Assembly (NCBI RefSeq): GCF_000006565.2
Contig: NC_031474.1
Span: 3,941,662 to 4,005,661, forward strand
Reading direction: 5' to 3'
DNA from: Toxoplasma gondii ME49
Lineage: Eukaryota > Apicomplexa > Conoidasida > Eucoccidiorida > Sarcocystidae
Length of the DNA stretch: 64,000 nucleotides
The position numbers were made by a program, and so were the translations under genes. Numbering within the stretch: the first letter of the stretch is position 1; each line of letters starts with the position of its first letter. The notes beneath the pieces are model-generated. The model was not told the DNA's origin and did no database searches. It worked only from the letters and a program-made list of their open reading frames with translations. Of this stretch, positions 1 to 13,500 are shown piece after piece.

Positions 1-1
1 G

Positions 2-3000
2 CAGCAAGTCTTTGTCGACGGCTGGCCTCATATCGTCCTGACTTCGATTCCTGGAGTGGCGGTTGAGCCGGGTGATGAAATTCTCGCAGATTTCGGGAAC
101 GCGTGGTTCTTCAAAGTTCAGGATGCGTCTCACGAAGCTATCGCGAGGGAGCTTCTCGAATACCGCGTCGGAATCCGAACGGCGCCTTCCCAGGTCCGTA
201 GGCTCTCAAACGGGCGTGACTTACCGTCCCCCCATCAGCAGACGCACGTAATGACCAAAGATACCGGAACGCTCGAGCGGAAACGCGCGATCTGGATGGA
301 GACACTTTTCGACGTGTGTGCTGATTTGGACCCATCTCTGCTTCTTAATTTGTTTGCTGTCTTTGTGCATAGTTTCGGCCTCTCGAACTGTTGGCCGACG
401 TCAGCTATCGCGTTCGTATCTCACAGTTGCGCCCGCTTCGTGTGCTGTGCATTCCCAGAAGCTCGTGCCAGCGAGACCGGTGGAGTGCGTGAATCGACGA
501 TCGGATCCGCAGCTGGAGAATCGAGCGCGACTTGGAGAGATTTGCCCGTATTGCCTGAGTCATGAACATCGTCCCTGCGCCTCGTCTCTGGCGCCGTCTC
601 CGTCGACGGAGAGTCGCGAGCCGAGCAAGATGTCCAAGAGTCCGGAGGAGGCACATGGCCGCGGGCGAGAGGGCGGCGCCGAGACGGGGAGGTGCTCGTC
701 CTCGTCAGGGTGGAGCGCGGAGAGGAAGAGCAGCGGGGAGGCTGCGACACCGGCGGAGAAACCAGTTTCTGGGCTTTGCGAGAAGCTGAGGAACGACGGG
801 AGAGGCAGAGAGAAGGCCGATGAACCGCGAAGCCTGTCTTCCTTGTCTTCCGGTTTCCCCATGTGCTCGGCAAGCACTCCGTCCCAGAGACAAAGTGGAT
901 CTCGTTCTTCCCCCTCGAGTTCAGACCTTCTTCTCGTCACGCAGCAGCTCGAAAGAGAGAAGCACAGCTCGGACCAAGCGTCCGTCGCCGCTGCTAGCCC
1001 CGACTTGAGTCTGCCTCCCGCCCCGCCGCCACCGACGGCGGTCATGACACCGCAGCCAAAGGGTAACGCGGAAGAGAAGTTCGTGGAAACGAACACGGAG
1101 GAAACAGGCCGTCTCGCACCTTGCTCATTTTCAGGGGACGAGGTCGTTCACTGCGACGGATGTGACCGCCCGTGTCACCTGCGGTGCCTGCCGGACCCAG
1201 AAGCGATCTTGAATGACTGGCGGTGGTACTGCGCGGTGTGTCGCATGCGCTTTTTCGAGATGTCTCGACACCTCAACTACAAGATTCTTTTGTCTTCTGA
1301 AGCGCTCGCGTCCCTCGAGAAAGAGGGCATTCTCGCGTCCGTCGGAAACAGAGAGGGTCACGAGGTCAAGTGGACTGCCGCGCAGGCCGGGAACATGGGT
1401 GTCCACGCGCTCGCGAAGACTCCGGATGGAGAGGCGGCCGCCGACGAAGTGGAAAGGAAGAAGGAGAGGCGCCCGAGCTGCGGGGGAATCGAGCACCACT
1501 CCCGCCGTCGCGAGTCTCCTGAGCCTGTCGCTGGAGGCCGAAGAAGGGCAGAGAGAGAGACGGAAGATGAGAACCCCGGAAAAGCGAAGAAGTGGAGAGG
1601 AAGCCGAGTCAGCAAAGAGAGGAGCGCGAGCACAGGGTCTCAGAGGAGAACTGGGCAGCATGGAGACGAAACGGAGGGGCAAGAGACGGAGAAAGAAGAC
1701 CAGACCAAGTCGGAGGGATCGCCAACTCTTCTGAGTGGTCGGCAGAGGTCGCGAGGGCTGCGAGAACCTCGACAGGAAGAAAAGACGCGTGCAGGAGCGG
1801 AACTCGTGGGGACGCAAAACTCGGGAGTGAAGACAGAACTGTCGGAGATGGAAGTATTGAGTGGAGACTCTCGTAGCAGCAACATCGAAGCCCCGGTGGG
1901 TGTGAACACAGACGGAAAAGGAGAGGCATGCAGCGGCCGGAGACAGCTAGCCTCGGTCTCGGACGCGCGCATGCCGACTGGTTCGGTTTCTCTCGGTGGA
2001 GAGGCGCAAGAGAAAGAGAACAAGGAGCCTCTGACGGCAGTCGGCATGGAGTTCCTCAATGTCCCGCTCGAAGAACTCGGAAAGGGCAGCGGAGCCATGC
2101 TGTGGAACGAGGCAGACGAAGCATCCCTGTCCCCGGTGGCTGTGTCTCAGCTGGGTTGTGGGCCTTTGAGAGACGGCGCTGGCACAAACGAGGGCAATGA
2201 CGTTGTTTTGAGGCCTGGGTCGACAGAAGCGACAGGTACCGAGGGAACCTGCAGTGCAGAATCGCTGCCAGAATGCAGTCGTAGCCTCGTCGGCAAGGAA
2301 CAGGACGTTTTCTCTTTTTTTCTGGGTTCTCGTGACACGGCGAACACGAGCGCGTCGCACACTGGTCCGCCTCGATCTGACGCGCGCGGTAAGGAAGAGA
2401 AAGACGCAAAGGATGTATCGCCCACTGGAAGAGAGGCGCATGAAGACTGCTCTCAGTCCGACGGTCCGTCTCGCGTGTCGGGTGCTGGTCCTCTCGCTGT
2501 TGTCACGACGACTGCTCCGTCATCGGAGAGCGACGAGGACGGAGGAAAGGAAGTGCGAGTGGGCATTCGCGAGTCTTCTCCCTCCAGGGGCCTAGACAGG
2601 TCGGGCGCCCAACCGACATCTGTGGACTCTGTCCGGCCTCGCGCGCGCTGTCATTCGTCGGAGAGGAGAAGCGACGCGAACCGCTTCGACCTTCCACCGG
2701 TGGGGATTCGCGAGAGAAGAGCCGTTTTCGCGTCCTGCAACGAAAAGGCGTCTCTGGGGCGAATGACCCCGTCGCGAGTCGAGATTGTAAAGGGGGATCT
2801 GTCCAGCGACGAACTGCAAGGACTGCAAACGCTGCACCTCGTCGATCCCAAAGGCTTGCTCGGCAGTTTGCAACCCTGCGATGTCTGCTACAAGGCGCTG
2901 GGCGGACGCGCTTCTACCGAGGTCTGCCGGCTCGCGAAGCGCCACCTGTCCCCGAACTGGGATCACCCACACTCGACGACGCCGAGTCAAATGAAGGACG

Positions 3001-4043
3001 CGATTTTGACGGCCTTCCAGGAGAAGGTCCACAGCCTGCAGGACGAGGCGAAGAAGCGCGCGCAGAGTGTCGCGGAAGAGATTCGGCAGCTCAAGATGTC
3101 GATCGCGGCCAAGGCTCAGGGACACCACGCCCATGGAAGCGGTGGCCTCGGCGCGGAGAAGCAGAGCCATGGGAACGGCTGCAGCGGCCTCCTCTGCGGG
3201 TCGCAACACGCGGGAGGAGCGTCGAAGAAGCGGCCACGAGGTGTAGGTACAGCTGAAGTGCTGGGCTTGCAGAGTGTCCGAGACGAGAAAGACTGCAGGC
3301 CAGAAGACAACCTGCCAGCTCCTCTCACTTCGGGATTCATTCCACTGATCGGCGTGCACCTCGGGAAGACGGTGATTGACCGATGCTTCAACGTCGGCTG
3401 GTTCGAAGGTCTCATCACCGAGTACTCCGCAGTCGCCGTCGAGGACGGCAAGTGGTATGCGAATCAGTTCCAAGTCGAGTATGAGGACGGAGACACAGAG
3501 TGTCTGAAGGTGGAGGAACTGGTGCACCTGCTGGCTGAGCATGGCATTCGCCACACGGACCCTGCAACTCGCCACCAGTACAAAACTACGACGCTGGACA
3601 AGCTTCTCTCGCCGGAGATCCTGGCGGCGAAGAAGGAGCTGAATCTACGTTTCCGAAGGTGCAAGATGTTGGAGGAGAAGGAGGAACCTGAGGTGGCAAG
3701 GAAGCGCAAGAAAAACGGGAAGAAGGCGAAGAAGACCGAGAACAGCGAAGACGACGCGGACGGAGAAAAGGAAAACGAAACAGAAGCGGAAGTGGCTGAC
3801 GCGGGCGATGAAGCGGAGGACGAAGGCCGAACCAAGAAGGATACTGGGGGAAAGGAAAATACGCGAGTTCCGAAGAAAGGAAAGAAACCCATGAACGAAG
3901 AGAAAGGCGGTCAACTTACAGAAAGCGAGGCGGGCTCTGAGAAGAAAACGGAGAGCGAGACGCACGAGGAAATGAATATGTCAAAGGAGGCGAATAGCAG
4001 TGACGCCGAAGCCAGTGAAGCGAGCAGCGCCCGGCATGCATAG
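2..4043 (+). CDS. SET / PHD-finger / Tudor-like chromatin protein (5' end missing)
   Basis: The gene enters the window already open. Frame 2 from base 2 reads a stretch with PGDEILADFGNAWFF, which matches the C-terminal half of a SET lysine-methyltransferase domain (compare PGEEL..DYG). A donor follows at about 194-198. The next exon starts at about 373 or 427 in the frame that stays open to TAG at 4041-4043. A PHD finger follows: CPYC at about 549-560, then GDEVVHCDGCDRPCHLRC and WYCAVC at 1135-1245. The two halves are about 550 bases apart. A good acceptor (ttgctcattttcag) ends at 1134, so an intron from about 581 probably restores C-x2-C-x12-C spacing, although the interval is also open. 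A Tudor-like module lies at about 3349-3540 (IGVHLGKTVIDRCF, WFEG, VEYEDGDTE). The tail is Lys/Glu-rich with KKGKK-type nuclear signals. Expected role: nuclear histone methyltransferase or reader. The SET catalytic half is outside the window, so activity cannot be judged. Confidence 0.72.
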
Positions 4044-4441
4044 GAAGTCGCTCGGCGGCGGTGATTCCAGTACGAGGAGGAGGAGCGGAAAAAAAGAGAT
4101 GGTTGGGAGAAGAAAACTTCGACGAGAGAGCAGATACTTCAGAAGAAGAAAAACCAGAACTTCACCCTGGACATTCGAAGTTATACAAGCAAATTATCCA
4201 TGCATGCATGGAGAAACGTTCGTGTGCCGATTTATATCCGCGAGTGGTTTTGTACTGCTGCGTTTATAGTTTTCGAAGTGTGGGTTAGCTATATATACAT
4301 ATGTATCAGTATGCGTATATTGCCCCTCTCCAGCTTCCCCTTCTTCACAAGATATGCCCAGATATGAAATGCGAAAAGTAGTCCTCAGAGGGAGTCAAAG
4401 GAACGCCTGGGAATCGACGAAGATATATACATGTGCACCTT

Positions 4442-4476
<35 letters not shown>

Positions 4477-6252
4477 GTATGCATCAGTATCTCGTCGTGT
4501 TTACAATTCAGCATTGTGCGGCTATTTAGAGAGGAGCAGCCCATCGTCGGATTCCACAGATCAGAGAGCATGCACACCATAGGCAGGCGTGCGTAAGCGT
4601 TACAACAAGGTTGACGATAAAACAAGAGAGGAGAATGACTTGTCAATCCACCGCTAGGCTCGCCGTTATACGATTGGTATGTCGTTGAGAGTCGTCCACA
4701 GCGAGCCAGAGACAATTTTCCATTCCACCATTTTTCCGGAAGACGGCATGTCCAATGCTGCACCGAACTCCACTGCCGTACCGGTCTTGTCTCTCTTGTT
4801 TCCTCGCGGGTGTTGCTTCTCTGTTGCTTTTGCGGGCGATCCCCCATGCACTATATTCAATAACCGACAGCACAGAACCTCAATCTGTCGGCTCCACCTC
4901 ATATTTTGCAGCGGACAGGCCCGGATGTCGTAAAGGGCTGCGTCAAGATGTAGCACTTCTGGCGACAAGGAAGAACAGAAACACCATCGTCCTCCTGCTT
5001 TGGAAACGCAAGTGCTGCTTCATGGAGACAGTCGCACGGATTTCGAGGCAACAGGGTCATGTGTGAACATTCACACCTGTATCGAGAGCTCTGTGTGCAC
5101 TTTCTCCTAGTTGCACATGTGCGTTATCAACCCACCAATCTATCCATAGAGAAAGGTTTCGGCGGAAGAATCCGGATCGACTGTCAGCCGCTTCAACAAG
5201 AAATGACGAGTTTGGCCTCTTCTCGGTAGGCCTCAGGGCTTCGTGGGTTGCATGTGTACATGCATGCAATTGCTTGTGCACTGACTTCTATATGGCCATG
5301 CATAGGCACAACAACTGCCGAGAGAGGGGCGGCCTTTCCGAGCTACGACAGACAATTCGACCCTTCCCCGCCTTCCGCAGAAAAAATTGATACTTTCCTA
5401 ACTAGGCACACAACGTAGCGACAAAGTATCGAAAAAAATCTAGTGCGGAACTAGGTAGACTCAGTTGAGGACAAGGGTCCGGCTTGAAAAAGTCATTTTT
5501 GACGCTGTCCTCGTGGTTCTTTTCTGTTTCTATCTCCTCCGAACTCGAAAGCGGAACACTTCACTGAAATCTGCAACGTCGTCACGCTCTAGATGAAAAG
5601 CCCGCGACTTTGAGTCGAGAGCAGAACGAAATAGAACCAGCATTATCTAATCCATAAGTCTTGAACACAACACGCTGTCGTCAAAAAAACTTCATTTTGA
5701 GAGACATGACAAGTAGAGTATGAAGGTGCACGTCGTCACATGATGAAAATGCACGTTCTTTCGTACTCGTCTTGAAGGGCGGCAAACAATCCACGGTCTC
5801 TTGTGGACCTACAAAGCCCTTAGCCGCTAACGCCAACTGTTGCTAAGTCACTTCCTCTCTCGTTTCCTCGTCAGACAAACTGTGGAGCTCCTGCTCACTT
5901 TTAAGCACACGCATACATAACCCACACGCCAAGCAGTGCGGAGTCACGATTCACTCTCTGCCGATTGCCACTCGCTAAGAGGCACAGGCCACGAAGAGGC
6001 ACTGCGTGTAGAATATCAGAAAGACTATCGCTCTCTGTCGTGGAAGCAGATCTCGAAGGCTTCACACAGAATACATCGCGCGTTCCGCTGTGTTCACGCG
6101 TTCACGCAGGAGTCTGCAAACAGACATCTCCCTCCTTCCGTTCCATCTGCGCGCTCCCCTCCAAATTCACTCACAAATGTCTTGATCACCCACACAGGCA
6201 GCCACGGGATTTTTTTCAATCGAGACCGGCTTCGTTAACCCGAACTGGTTGG
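4044..6252. other. Convergent intergenic region
   Basis: This lies between the 3' ends of the SET/PHD gene (+) and the Gly/Tyr/Pro-rich gene (-). No exon-like reading frame is convincing. It holds a (TA)n tract at 4441-4480 and two TGCATGCA words, at 4201 and 5261. The remainder is probably 3' UTR and spacer. Confidence 0.6.
4441..4480. repeat. (TA)n microsatellite
   Basis: About 40 bases of alternating TA with two TGTATA interruptions, in the 3' spacer of the SET/PHD gene. It is one of six such tracts in the window. Confidence 0.95.
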
Positions 6253-8296
6253 CTAAAATGCGTCACAACACCAGTTCATTTTCACCCTTCTTTTGCCTCT
6301 CCTTGCCGCGTCGCCCTCCCCCTGTACCCTTCCTTCGTGCCTCCCCGCCGTCCTGTCACGGTGACTTTCGTCCTCAGAGCGTGGCGTCTGCACAGTTTCG
6401 CTGCCGTAGTAGGAGGCCATCGAAGGCAGAAGATGTTGAACGGAGCACTGGTGGGGTCGGGGCGATCCAGTGCGCGCAGAATAGCCGCGTGGAGCCGCTT
6501 CATATGCTAGAGGCACGACGTTGGAGATGCCTTCTCTCCTTTGGTCGCCGCCTTGACCCGTGTTCACATCGATTTGACGAGAAACATGCACCTCGTTAGG
6601 CGAAGTGTCCGCCACTGGGGTTCCGACCGCCTCAGGCACCTGCATGTACACTTGGGTGCCGCACATCGGAGCGGCGGAGGACCAGTAGGTATTGCCATCT
6701 GCGTCCAGAAAGTATGTTCCACTGAAAGGGGGATGACTGTAGTAGGCTTCGCCGCCGTAGCTCGTCGCATAGGTGGCGGGAGGATAGGCTTCGCCTGGCA
6801 TCGGCGCGTTCTGAACGTACGCCACTCCGCCGTCATAGGTCACGTAGCTTCCTGGCACCGGCCCCGGGGCATACAGGGCTGAAGGGTAGTCGAACCCCGG
6901 GGCGTAGTACCCTGGAACATGTTGCACAGTGTGCACTTGAGGAGCCTGAGCAGGTCCGCAAGAGTAGTAACCATAGGACAGATCTTGAGCACCGTTGACA
7001 GAAGAGGAGCTGGTCGCGTCGCCTCCAAAGAGGGCACTCTGCTCTTCTGCATCCCCAACTGTGTAGGTGTATGTGTGGCTCCCGGGGACGCCGTGGCCTG
7101 TCACCCCTTGGGGCTTCTCTACATCCACTGGGAGCCTCGGTGCCGAGACAGAGCCACTCCACGGGCCTTGTGAAGCGCACATCGAGTCAGTCCTATCCTG
7201 TTGCGGACCTGAAGACGCTGCACCAGTCAACGTCCCCCCAGGCGCTTGCGGCGCGGTAGCGGCGCCGGCCACTGTGCTGCGTTCGGTCACATCTTCACCC
7301 GTCTGCTCCGTTCCTTGTGTTTGGGTGGGTCGCTGCTCTTGAGGCGAGACGCAGTCGACGAAGATCTGCTGGCGGATAGCTTGTCTGTGAGCCAAAACGT
7401 CTTTCGACGACGAGGTCCGATCCACCATGCTGTTTGTCTGCGATATCACATCTGCATGCGTTCCGTACGCACTCACATGAGAGCCCGACCGAAAGATCGG
7501 CCCTCCCTGAGAGAGAACTGGTGGGGAAGTCTCGTTGCTCGGCAAGCCGTAATAACTGCGTGACGAGGGATACTGCTCCTTTTGAGAGGCGCCGGTAGCT
7601 GCGCCGAGGTTGGGCACCGAAGCCACAGGCGGCAAAGACAGCGCCTGCTGGAGCTGCGGATCTCTCTGAGCATAGCTGAGTGACGTAGTCGCCAGCTCGG
7701 GAAGTGGAATTCCAGAGCCGGAGGCGGCTCTGGATCTGGTGCCAGATAGCGTGGAGGACGCAGCCGTTCCCGCTACGCTATAGAGACGAGCTCCAGGAAC
7801 TCCTTCTTCAGGCATCGGAGTCGACGCCTGTGAACCTGTGAGCGCCGTGTGCTTTGTCGAGTGCTCAGCTTGGTACATGTGCACAGTCTTGAAATTACCT
7901 GGGCATGTAACGCACATATTTCAGATGAAATCGATTATTCTCCGCGACACCCTGATCGGGTGACCAGAGAGAGTGCTGTTGCTTCAACATGCGTTCGCAG
8001 TGTCCTACCGAGATGCGGTTCTGTTCAAGACGCTTTCTCTACTTGCCTGTGCTCGAAGACGACACGCTGGCCGCGTCCTTGCTTTGGGTGCCCGGCATTA
8101 CGTAGCGATACTCGTCATGCAGGCTGAGGCCAGAGAAGAAAGATTCTTGGCCACTGGCATCTGCAGCTGTGCTTGACGACGTTGTCGGTGCATGGTGGTA
8201 GTACGACTGCTGGGCTGATGCTGAGGCGGCGACGCGCTTGTTCGGTGTCACCTCGTACATGGAAGAGGCCGCCATTCCACGATGGTGGCTCGTCAT
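6253..8296 (-). CDS. Unrecognised Gly/Tyr/Pro/Ser-rich protein, two exons
   Basis: Exon 1 runs 8296-8043 from ATG (MTSHHRGMAASSMYEV) to an AA|GTAGAG donor. Exon 2 runs about 7777-6253 from a ctctatag acceptor to TAG. This pairing keeps phase (254 + 1525 nt, 592 aa). A better-looking cccag acceptor at 7899 breaks the frame. The protein is low complexity: Ser/Ala/Gln-rich N-terminal half, then a region of residues such as YYAPGFDYPSALYAPGP and SYGGEAYYSHPP, ending in a basic KRRVKMNWCCDAF tail. There is no signal peptide, membrane segment or recognised fold. Tyr/Gly/Pro-rich disordered tracts like this occur in RNA-granule and transcription proteins, which is a composition argument only. It is transcribed away from the kinesin-like gene across a 2.2 kb divergent spacer. 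Confidence 0.6.
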
Positions 8297-10529
8297 GTTG
8301 CCGGGGGAAAAGATACACGCAGCTGATGTGCGTGCAGCACGACACTCGGGTCGATGGAGGCGAGAAACCAGAGGAATTCTTGGACAAGACACTGGAAAAT
8401 CCAACACAGACACCTGTTAGATCGCAGCCAAAACGAGGCAAGAGACGGAGAGAGGGCAGGGTCTGATGCTCGTAGAAACGACTCCGGCACCAGTGCGAAG
8501 AAAAGCGGTTGAAGAACAACTGTACTGCCGTCCTCTTCAGCCAAACTAACGAATTCAGTGAACACAGATGAGAAAACAACCTACGCCTTTGTCACTGAAT
8601 ACCCTCAGAGCAGGCGCGAGGCAGACTGGCGGGTTTGCCGTCGCCTGTTGACGGCCGGACACAGCCACACAGTGACAGATACTGGCAAAACGCGGGTTTT
8701 CGTCGAAACTCCTGAACTGCACACAGTCCAGTTCAATCACCTCCCTTCCTCGGCGAAACACGCGCTGAGTAGTTGCTCAATTGTCCTTCGGGGAGCCTTT
8801 CCTGGAAGATGCAGAACCGGGATTTGCGTGGAGCGGTGTGCGTCTTGCAACTTTGGACTTTCCACGTTGGCGCGACAGCAGAACAACCCTGGGGTGTCAA
8901 CTATGTCAGGAAAGGGAAGCAGACACGAAAAGGCTTCGTGGGCAATTATTTTGCGTCCGAATATCCGGCGAAATCGACAGGCAAAAATTCAGAGCTGGAA
9001 AGGCGTAGAATTTGGCGAAGTGTGCAAGACACACGACCCGCCAAAAGAAGCGACTGAAACGCGCTCAAAGCTCGCGAACTCGCTAGCCACGTTTCAACGT
9101 GGATGATGCGCGTTTTCGCACATCTCGTCCCACTCTTTGTCAGACACTGAACGCGTGCCTCAGGCGGGGCCAACCGTCCATTCCCGTGTTCCACGTGTGT
9201 GTGGCGTTTGAACGAAAAGGCGTCTTTCACGCGCAAGTCACAAGGTGCTTCTGCTGGGGCTTTGAGACGGGAAAAGGAAAGGCTGTATTCCCGTTACGCT
9301 TGGAAGAACGGGGTGCTACAAAGGGAGCGTTCGTCTCGACAGGTTCTGCGTCTCTGCGCTCCCCTAACGGCAAAACGTCTCGGCTTATATTCGGAGCTAA
9401 CGGACCATCGCATTCAAGACACACTTTCTCGGCTTTGTCCCGCTCATAACTGCTTGTGTCACTACATTTTCACGATATTCCGTCGGCTGGATAACAGAGA
9501 AAGAACTAACCTACCAGTTATTTAGGGTTTTTCCTGCTTTATCCAAAGTTTTCGAAGCGAGTCGTCTGCAGAAGAGCCCCCTTGTCTTGTAGTTCGCCAG
9601 ACCTGTGTTGTGCCCACGACCTCTTCAGAGCCGTGAGTAGCCTGCGACTGCCAGGCAGCTACTCTGTTCCTCGCGCTCCGAATCGGGGCAAAACGGACAG
9701 GAGAACCCCCATAAAGTTTTTTTTGCGCTCAAAACGCCTTACTGTTTTTTCTGCGGAGTCTCCAACTCGCGAGTTGCATTCAGGGCAGTCCTCGTGACAC
9801 TCCCCTTACAGATCGTCATGTTCTTTGGATCTTTGCGAATGTCTTGTCGATGCATTTTCTGGTCTTGAAGCGACCAGCTGGCATTTCCGGTCTAAAATCT
9901 GCAAGTCTTTCTCTGCCTTTTTCTGCTGCTCCGATATCAGATTCTTGTGTTTGGGGTCAGGCATGCGCTTGCAGACACAATCCATCCTTTTAACAACGGA
10001 GACGTGGCCGAAAGAAGCCGTCTTGGCGCTAAGTGACGGCTTCCGAGTTTTAAAGCTTCCATAAATTTCCTTGTTCTTCGTGCCGATCCGATGCACAGGC
10101 CCATATGTGACATCCCGGTGCCCTTGCCCCCACTGTCTTACATCGTGCGCCGTGGTTCGGGGTTTGAAGATCTTCTCTTTCTACTGCACATACCGATGCG
10201 TTCTGGCAGGTAGCTACGCGTGTTGGTCCGGCTAGATGGGCATGTCCGTATGCTGCCCTAGTTGTGTTTGTTTCCCAGCTTCCGAAGATTGTGGATTCAA
10301 CTGAGGTAACGCGCGGGCTGTATGAGACATTATTCAGCGCCCTCAAGCTTTCTTCTGTCTGACCGCTTTGGATCTTTTTTCCCGGCGCCTCGCACGGTGC
10401 GTTTCCCAGCACTCTCCCAGCCGAAAAGATATATGCGCGACGTTCCTTCTTCTGTGTCTCTGTTTGTCCGTGTCTTCAACTTCTCTCCGATCCTCCAAAG
10501 CCTGTGTATCTCTCCACGGGTCCGTCGAC
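8297..10529. other. Divergent intergenic region (likely two promoters)
   Basis: This lies between the start of the Gly/Tyr/Pro-rich gene (-) and the kinesin-like gene (+). Only short shadow frames are present. A GAGACG word of the kind described in T. gondii promoters is present near 9263 (tttgagacggg). The 10330-10530 stretch is pyrimidine-rich and looks like the 5' leader of the kinesin-like gene. No tRNA or other RNA gene was recognised. Confidence 0.5.
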
Positions 10530-13500
10530 ATGTGGACCAGCACACACGCTGTGTCGCCGACGCCACGTCAGCGCTGTCACCCCTCGCTGTCTCTGTCGTC
10601 TGCCCCGTCGATGTCCAGTCAGAAGGGCGGCTTTGTTCGGCATCGACCTAACGCAGAAGAAGAGTGTCTGCTTCCCTCGCGGCGATCACGACTCCGTCAC
10701 TCAAGCTGTCACTCTCGCGTCGCTCCTAGGCCCCGAGCTCGGGCAAGCTCTCGAGAAGCTTCCTTTCCTCCCTTGGGTGCGCCGTACGGAGAAAGCTTTT
10801 TTGAAGGTAGAGGAGACAAAAGCTCTGCGATGCCGCCCATCTGGACGACGTTCTCTTCGCCACCGTCACAGGTTCAGGCGTCAGCCGGCGGTCTGCTATC
10901 GCAGAAGGAAAATGTTGAGACCGCAATCCTCGAGGTCATTAGCCAGGCGGCGGGAAAGGCCGTGCAGCAGGCTCTGGCGGACCACTACTCGGCCTCGAAG
11001 AAACGGCTACAAGGTGACGAGGACGAGGAACCCGTCACGGAGGCGATGGTCAGAATCATGCCAGGGAACATCGGGCTCCGCGCGGAGACGGAGGGGGAAG
11101 ACGGAGAGGCGGAAAACCGTCTCTTGTCTCTTCCTCCTTTGACCTGCCGGTTCGCCATCGACAAAGATGTAAACGATCCTGAGGGGCGACCCAAAATCCG
11201 ACATGTGTCGACGGAAGTGGCTTCTGAAGCAGATGAATGCAATCCCGCGTGTCAGCGGGAAAGCAGCGCCTCGACTATGTGTACAAAAACTTCCGCTCCG
11301 TCATTCGAGAATCTATCTTCCTTCTCGAGCCCCGCCCAGACTGCCAGACAGGGGCATCCAACGCCCGGGATCTACGGTCCAGCTTACCTGGTTCCCTCCC
11401 TCTATCCCCAGTTCGCCGCTTGCCTGTCTCCCAGGTCTTCAGCCTTTCCTGCGGGACTGTCTAACTTCTCGGGGTTCTCGTCTGAGCGCTTCCGCTCTTT
11501 CAGTGGGGCAGCAGACTTGCTGGAGAGACACTGCGTGACGGCGAGGCAGAGGAGAGAGTCGTTGCGAGGTCCGAGGAGTAGCGCCCCTGCTGATGACGAG
11601 ACAGGAATCGATACCATTCTCGCACAGGGGTCGCTTTCAACGACTCGAGGGAAAGACGGTGAAGCAGTTCAAGGCGAAAGCGGAAGTCGAAGGAACTCCG
11701 TAGACCCGTCCACTGCGGAGAGGCTCGAATTGAGGAAACTGCTCAAAGGCGTCGTCAAACTCTGGAGTACCAAGAAAAAATACGAAGTACGTTTCTCGAA
11801 CTGGCATGTTACGCCGTCCGGTGAAAAAGCTTCACTCATCAAGGAGGGAAACACAGTGGAACGGACTTTGAAGGTTAACCGCAACAGGTAGTTTATTCCC
11901 CCAGAAAGTGCGAGTGACGATAATCTAAGCTGTAACTACGTTCATAGAAACGAGTCTTCACGCTATCTGTACTGCCTGTAGAGTGGTTCAGAGAATAAGC
12001 ACAGACCAACCTGGTTACCCGGGTGGCTGCAGTTTCCCGCGAACTGAGGTGTACGTTGTTCAGGCGAAACTGTTGGGAACTGGGTGAGAAGAAGATCCCG
12101 CAACTCCCGAGAACGCAGGTGACTCGGCCACAGGCTGTGTTCACGTGAACGGGCACTGGAGACATCCGATTCTGGCAGCAGAGCTGTCAGTGGACGTGAC
12201 TCGGCTTTGCCGATGGTCGAATTTGCCTGTCAACTTGAAGATTTTGCAGTTCCAGCATGCGGACGGTTTTCGCGTTTCTTGTTTCATGCGCAGAACATGG
12301 TGAATCGCCTCAAAGAGTGGGCTCGAGATCGGTACCTGGCGACTGGCGAGCTGCCAGACCGCACTCAGCTGGCCACAGACAGGCCCGGATTGCGGTCTCA
12401 GTGTTGTCAATTGAAGGCCTCGGTGAAGCAACAGGCTGCGAATCTCCGAGAGCAAATGAAAAGTCTTTTGCCTGCCGACGCAAACATTTTCGCTGCCCCG
12501 GTGAGTCCGTGCGACATGTCTAGCAGATTCACTCCCCTTTCTTTTCAGTCCGTAGGCTGACCATCGATAGCGCGTTCGATTCCCTTCAGTGGCGCTGACT
12601 CAATCGCTTCATCTGTCCGGTGTGCTCACCGGCTAGGCGGAGCTACTCCGTCTTCGCAAAACTCTACAGCAGTCTTATTTTTGCGCATGCAGATCCAAGG
12701 AAGATGTCTGAGGGTAGACTGGCAGCTGTCCAGGTGGAAGAGTGGTCCTTTGAAGCTGACAGAAGTTCCCACACCGTCTTCCCCAGCGGGGGGATCTCTG
12801 TGAACCCCGTTCCGAGGAAGGGTGTGTCGAGTAAGGTTTCCTCTTGGACCTGCGTATGCGGTTCCCTGGTAGCAGGAGGCCTTTTACAGTCTGCCCAGGA
12901 TATGCATGCATTTTGTGTTGCGTCTGGCTGCGAACGCCGTGCCACTAGCGTAAGATCTCGGTACGGTGACCGACGCATGGTGTGTCTGTTCGTGTCGGTG
13001 TTTCATTTGCCTTTCCGTGGGCCGCGTCTCTCGACCTCTCGGAGCGCGTTCCTCATTCTCCTTTCTGCCTTTTCCCCGATGTCTTCTGCCACAGCAGAAG
13101 AACGAAGACGTTGCGCCCAAGAAGCCGGCGGCAAGTTATCCGCGGCAACCGAAGACGGGTGACAAAGGAGGCAGTGCTTCCCTTCTGATTGGCGAGAAAC
13201 TGGAGCGCATAGAGCACTTGCTGACGACCGTCGAACGCGTTTTACCGCCGCAGGCGTGGAAGGTGAGTCCGAGGAGCAGAGCCGAGTTCCGCGAGAAGGC
13301 GCCTGCCTAGATGCAGCTTCAGTGCTCCCTTCTCCGGGCCATGTTCAGAAGCATGTGTACAGCCTTTTAGGGAGAGAGGCCTTGAGCGTAGAATGACACA
13401 TGCGTCCACGAATCGAGTGGAAAGTCGTCTCTATCTCCGGAACATAGACGGGTTTTCCTTTTTCGGGACCTGGCTCACGGGTGGTGAAGCGTTGACGTTT

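Noticed and set aside
7898..7903. Strong cccag acceptor for exon 2 of the Gly/Tyr/Pro-rich gene
   Set aside because: Joining it to the exon 1 donor gives an immediate stop; the acceptor at about 7778 keeps phase.
12565..12590. GTTCGATTCC resembling a tRNA B box
   Set aside because: No matching A box or cloverleaf arms upstream; it lies in an intron of the kinesin-like gene.
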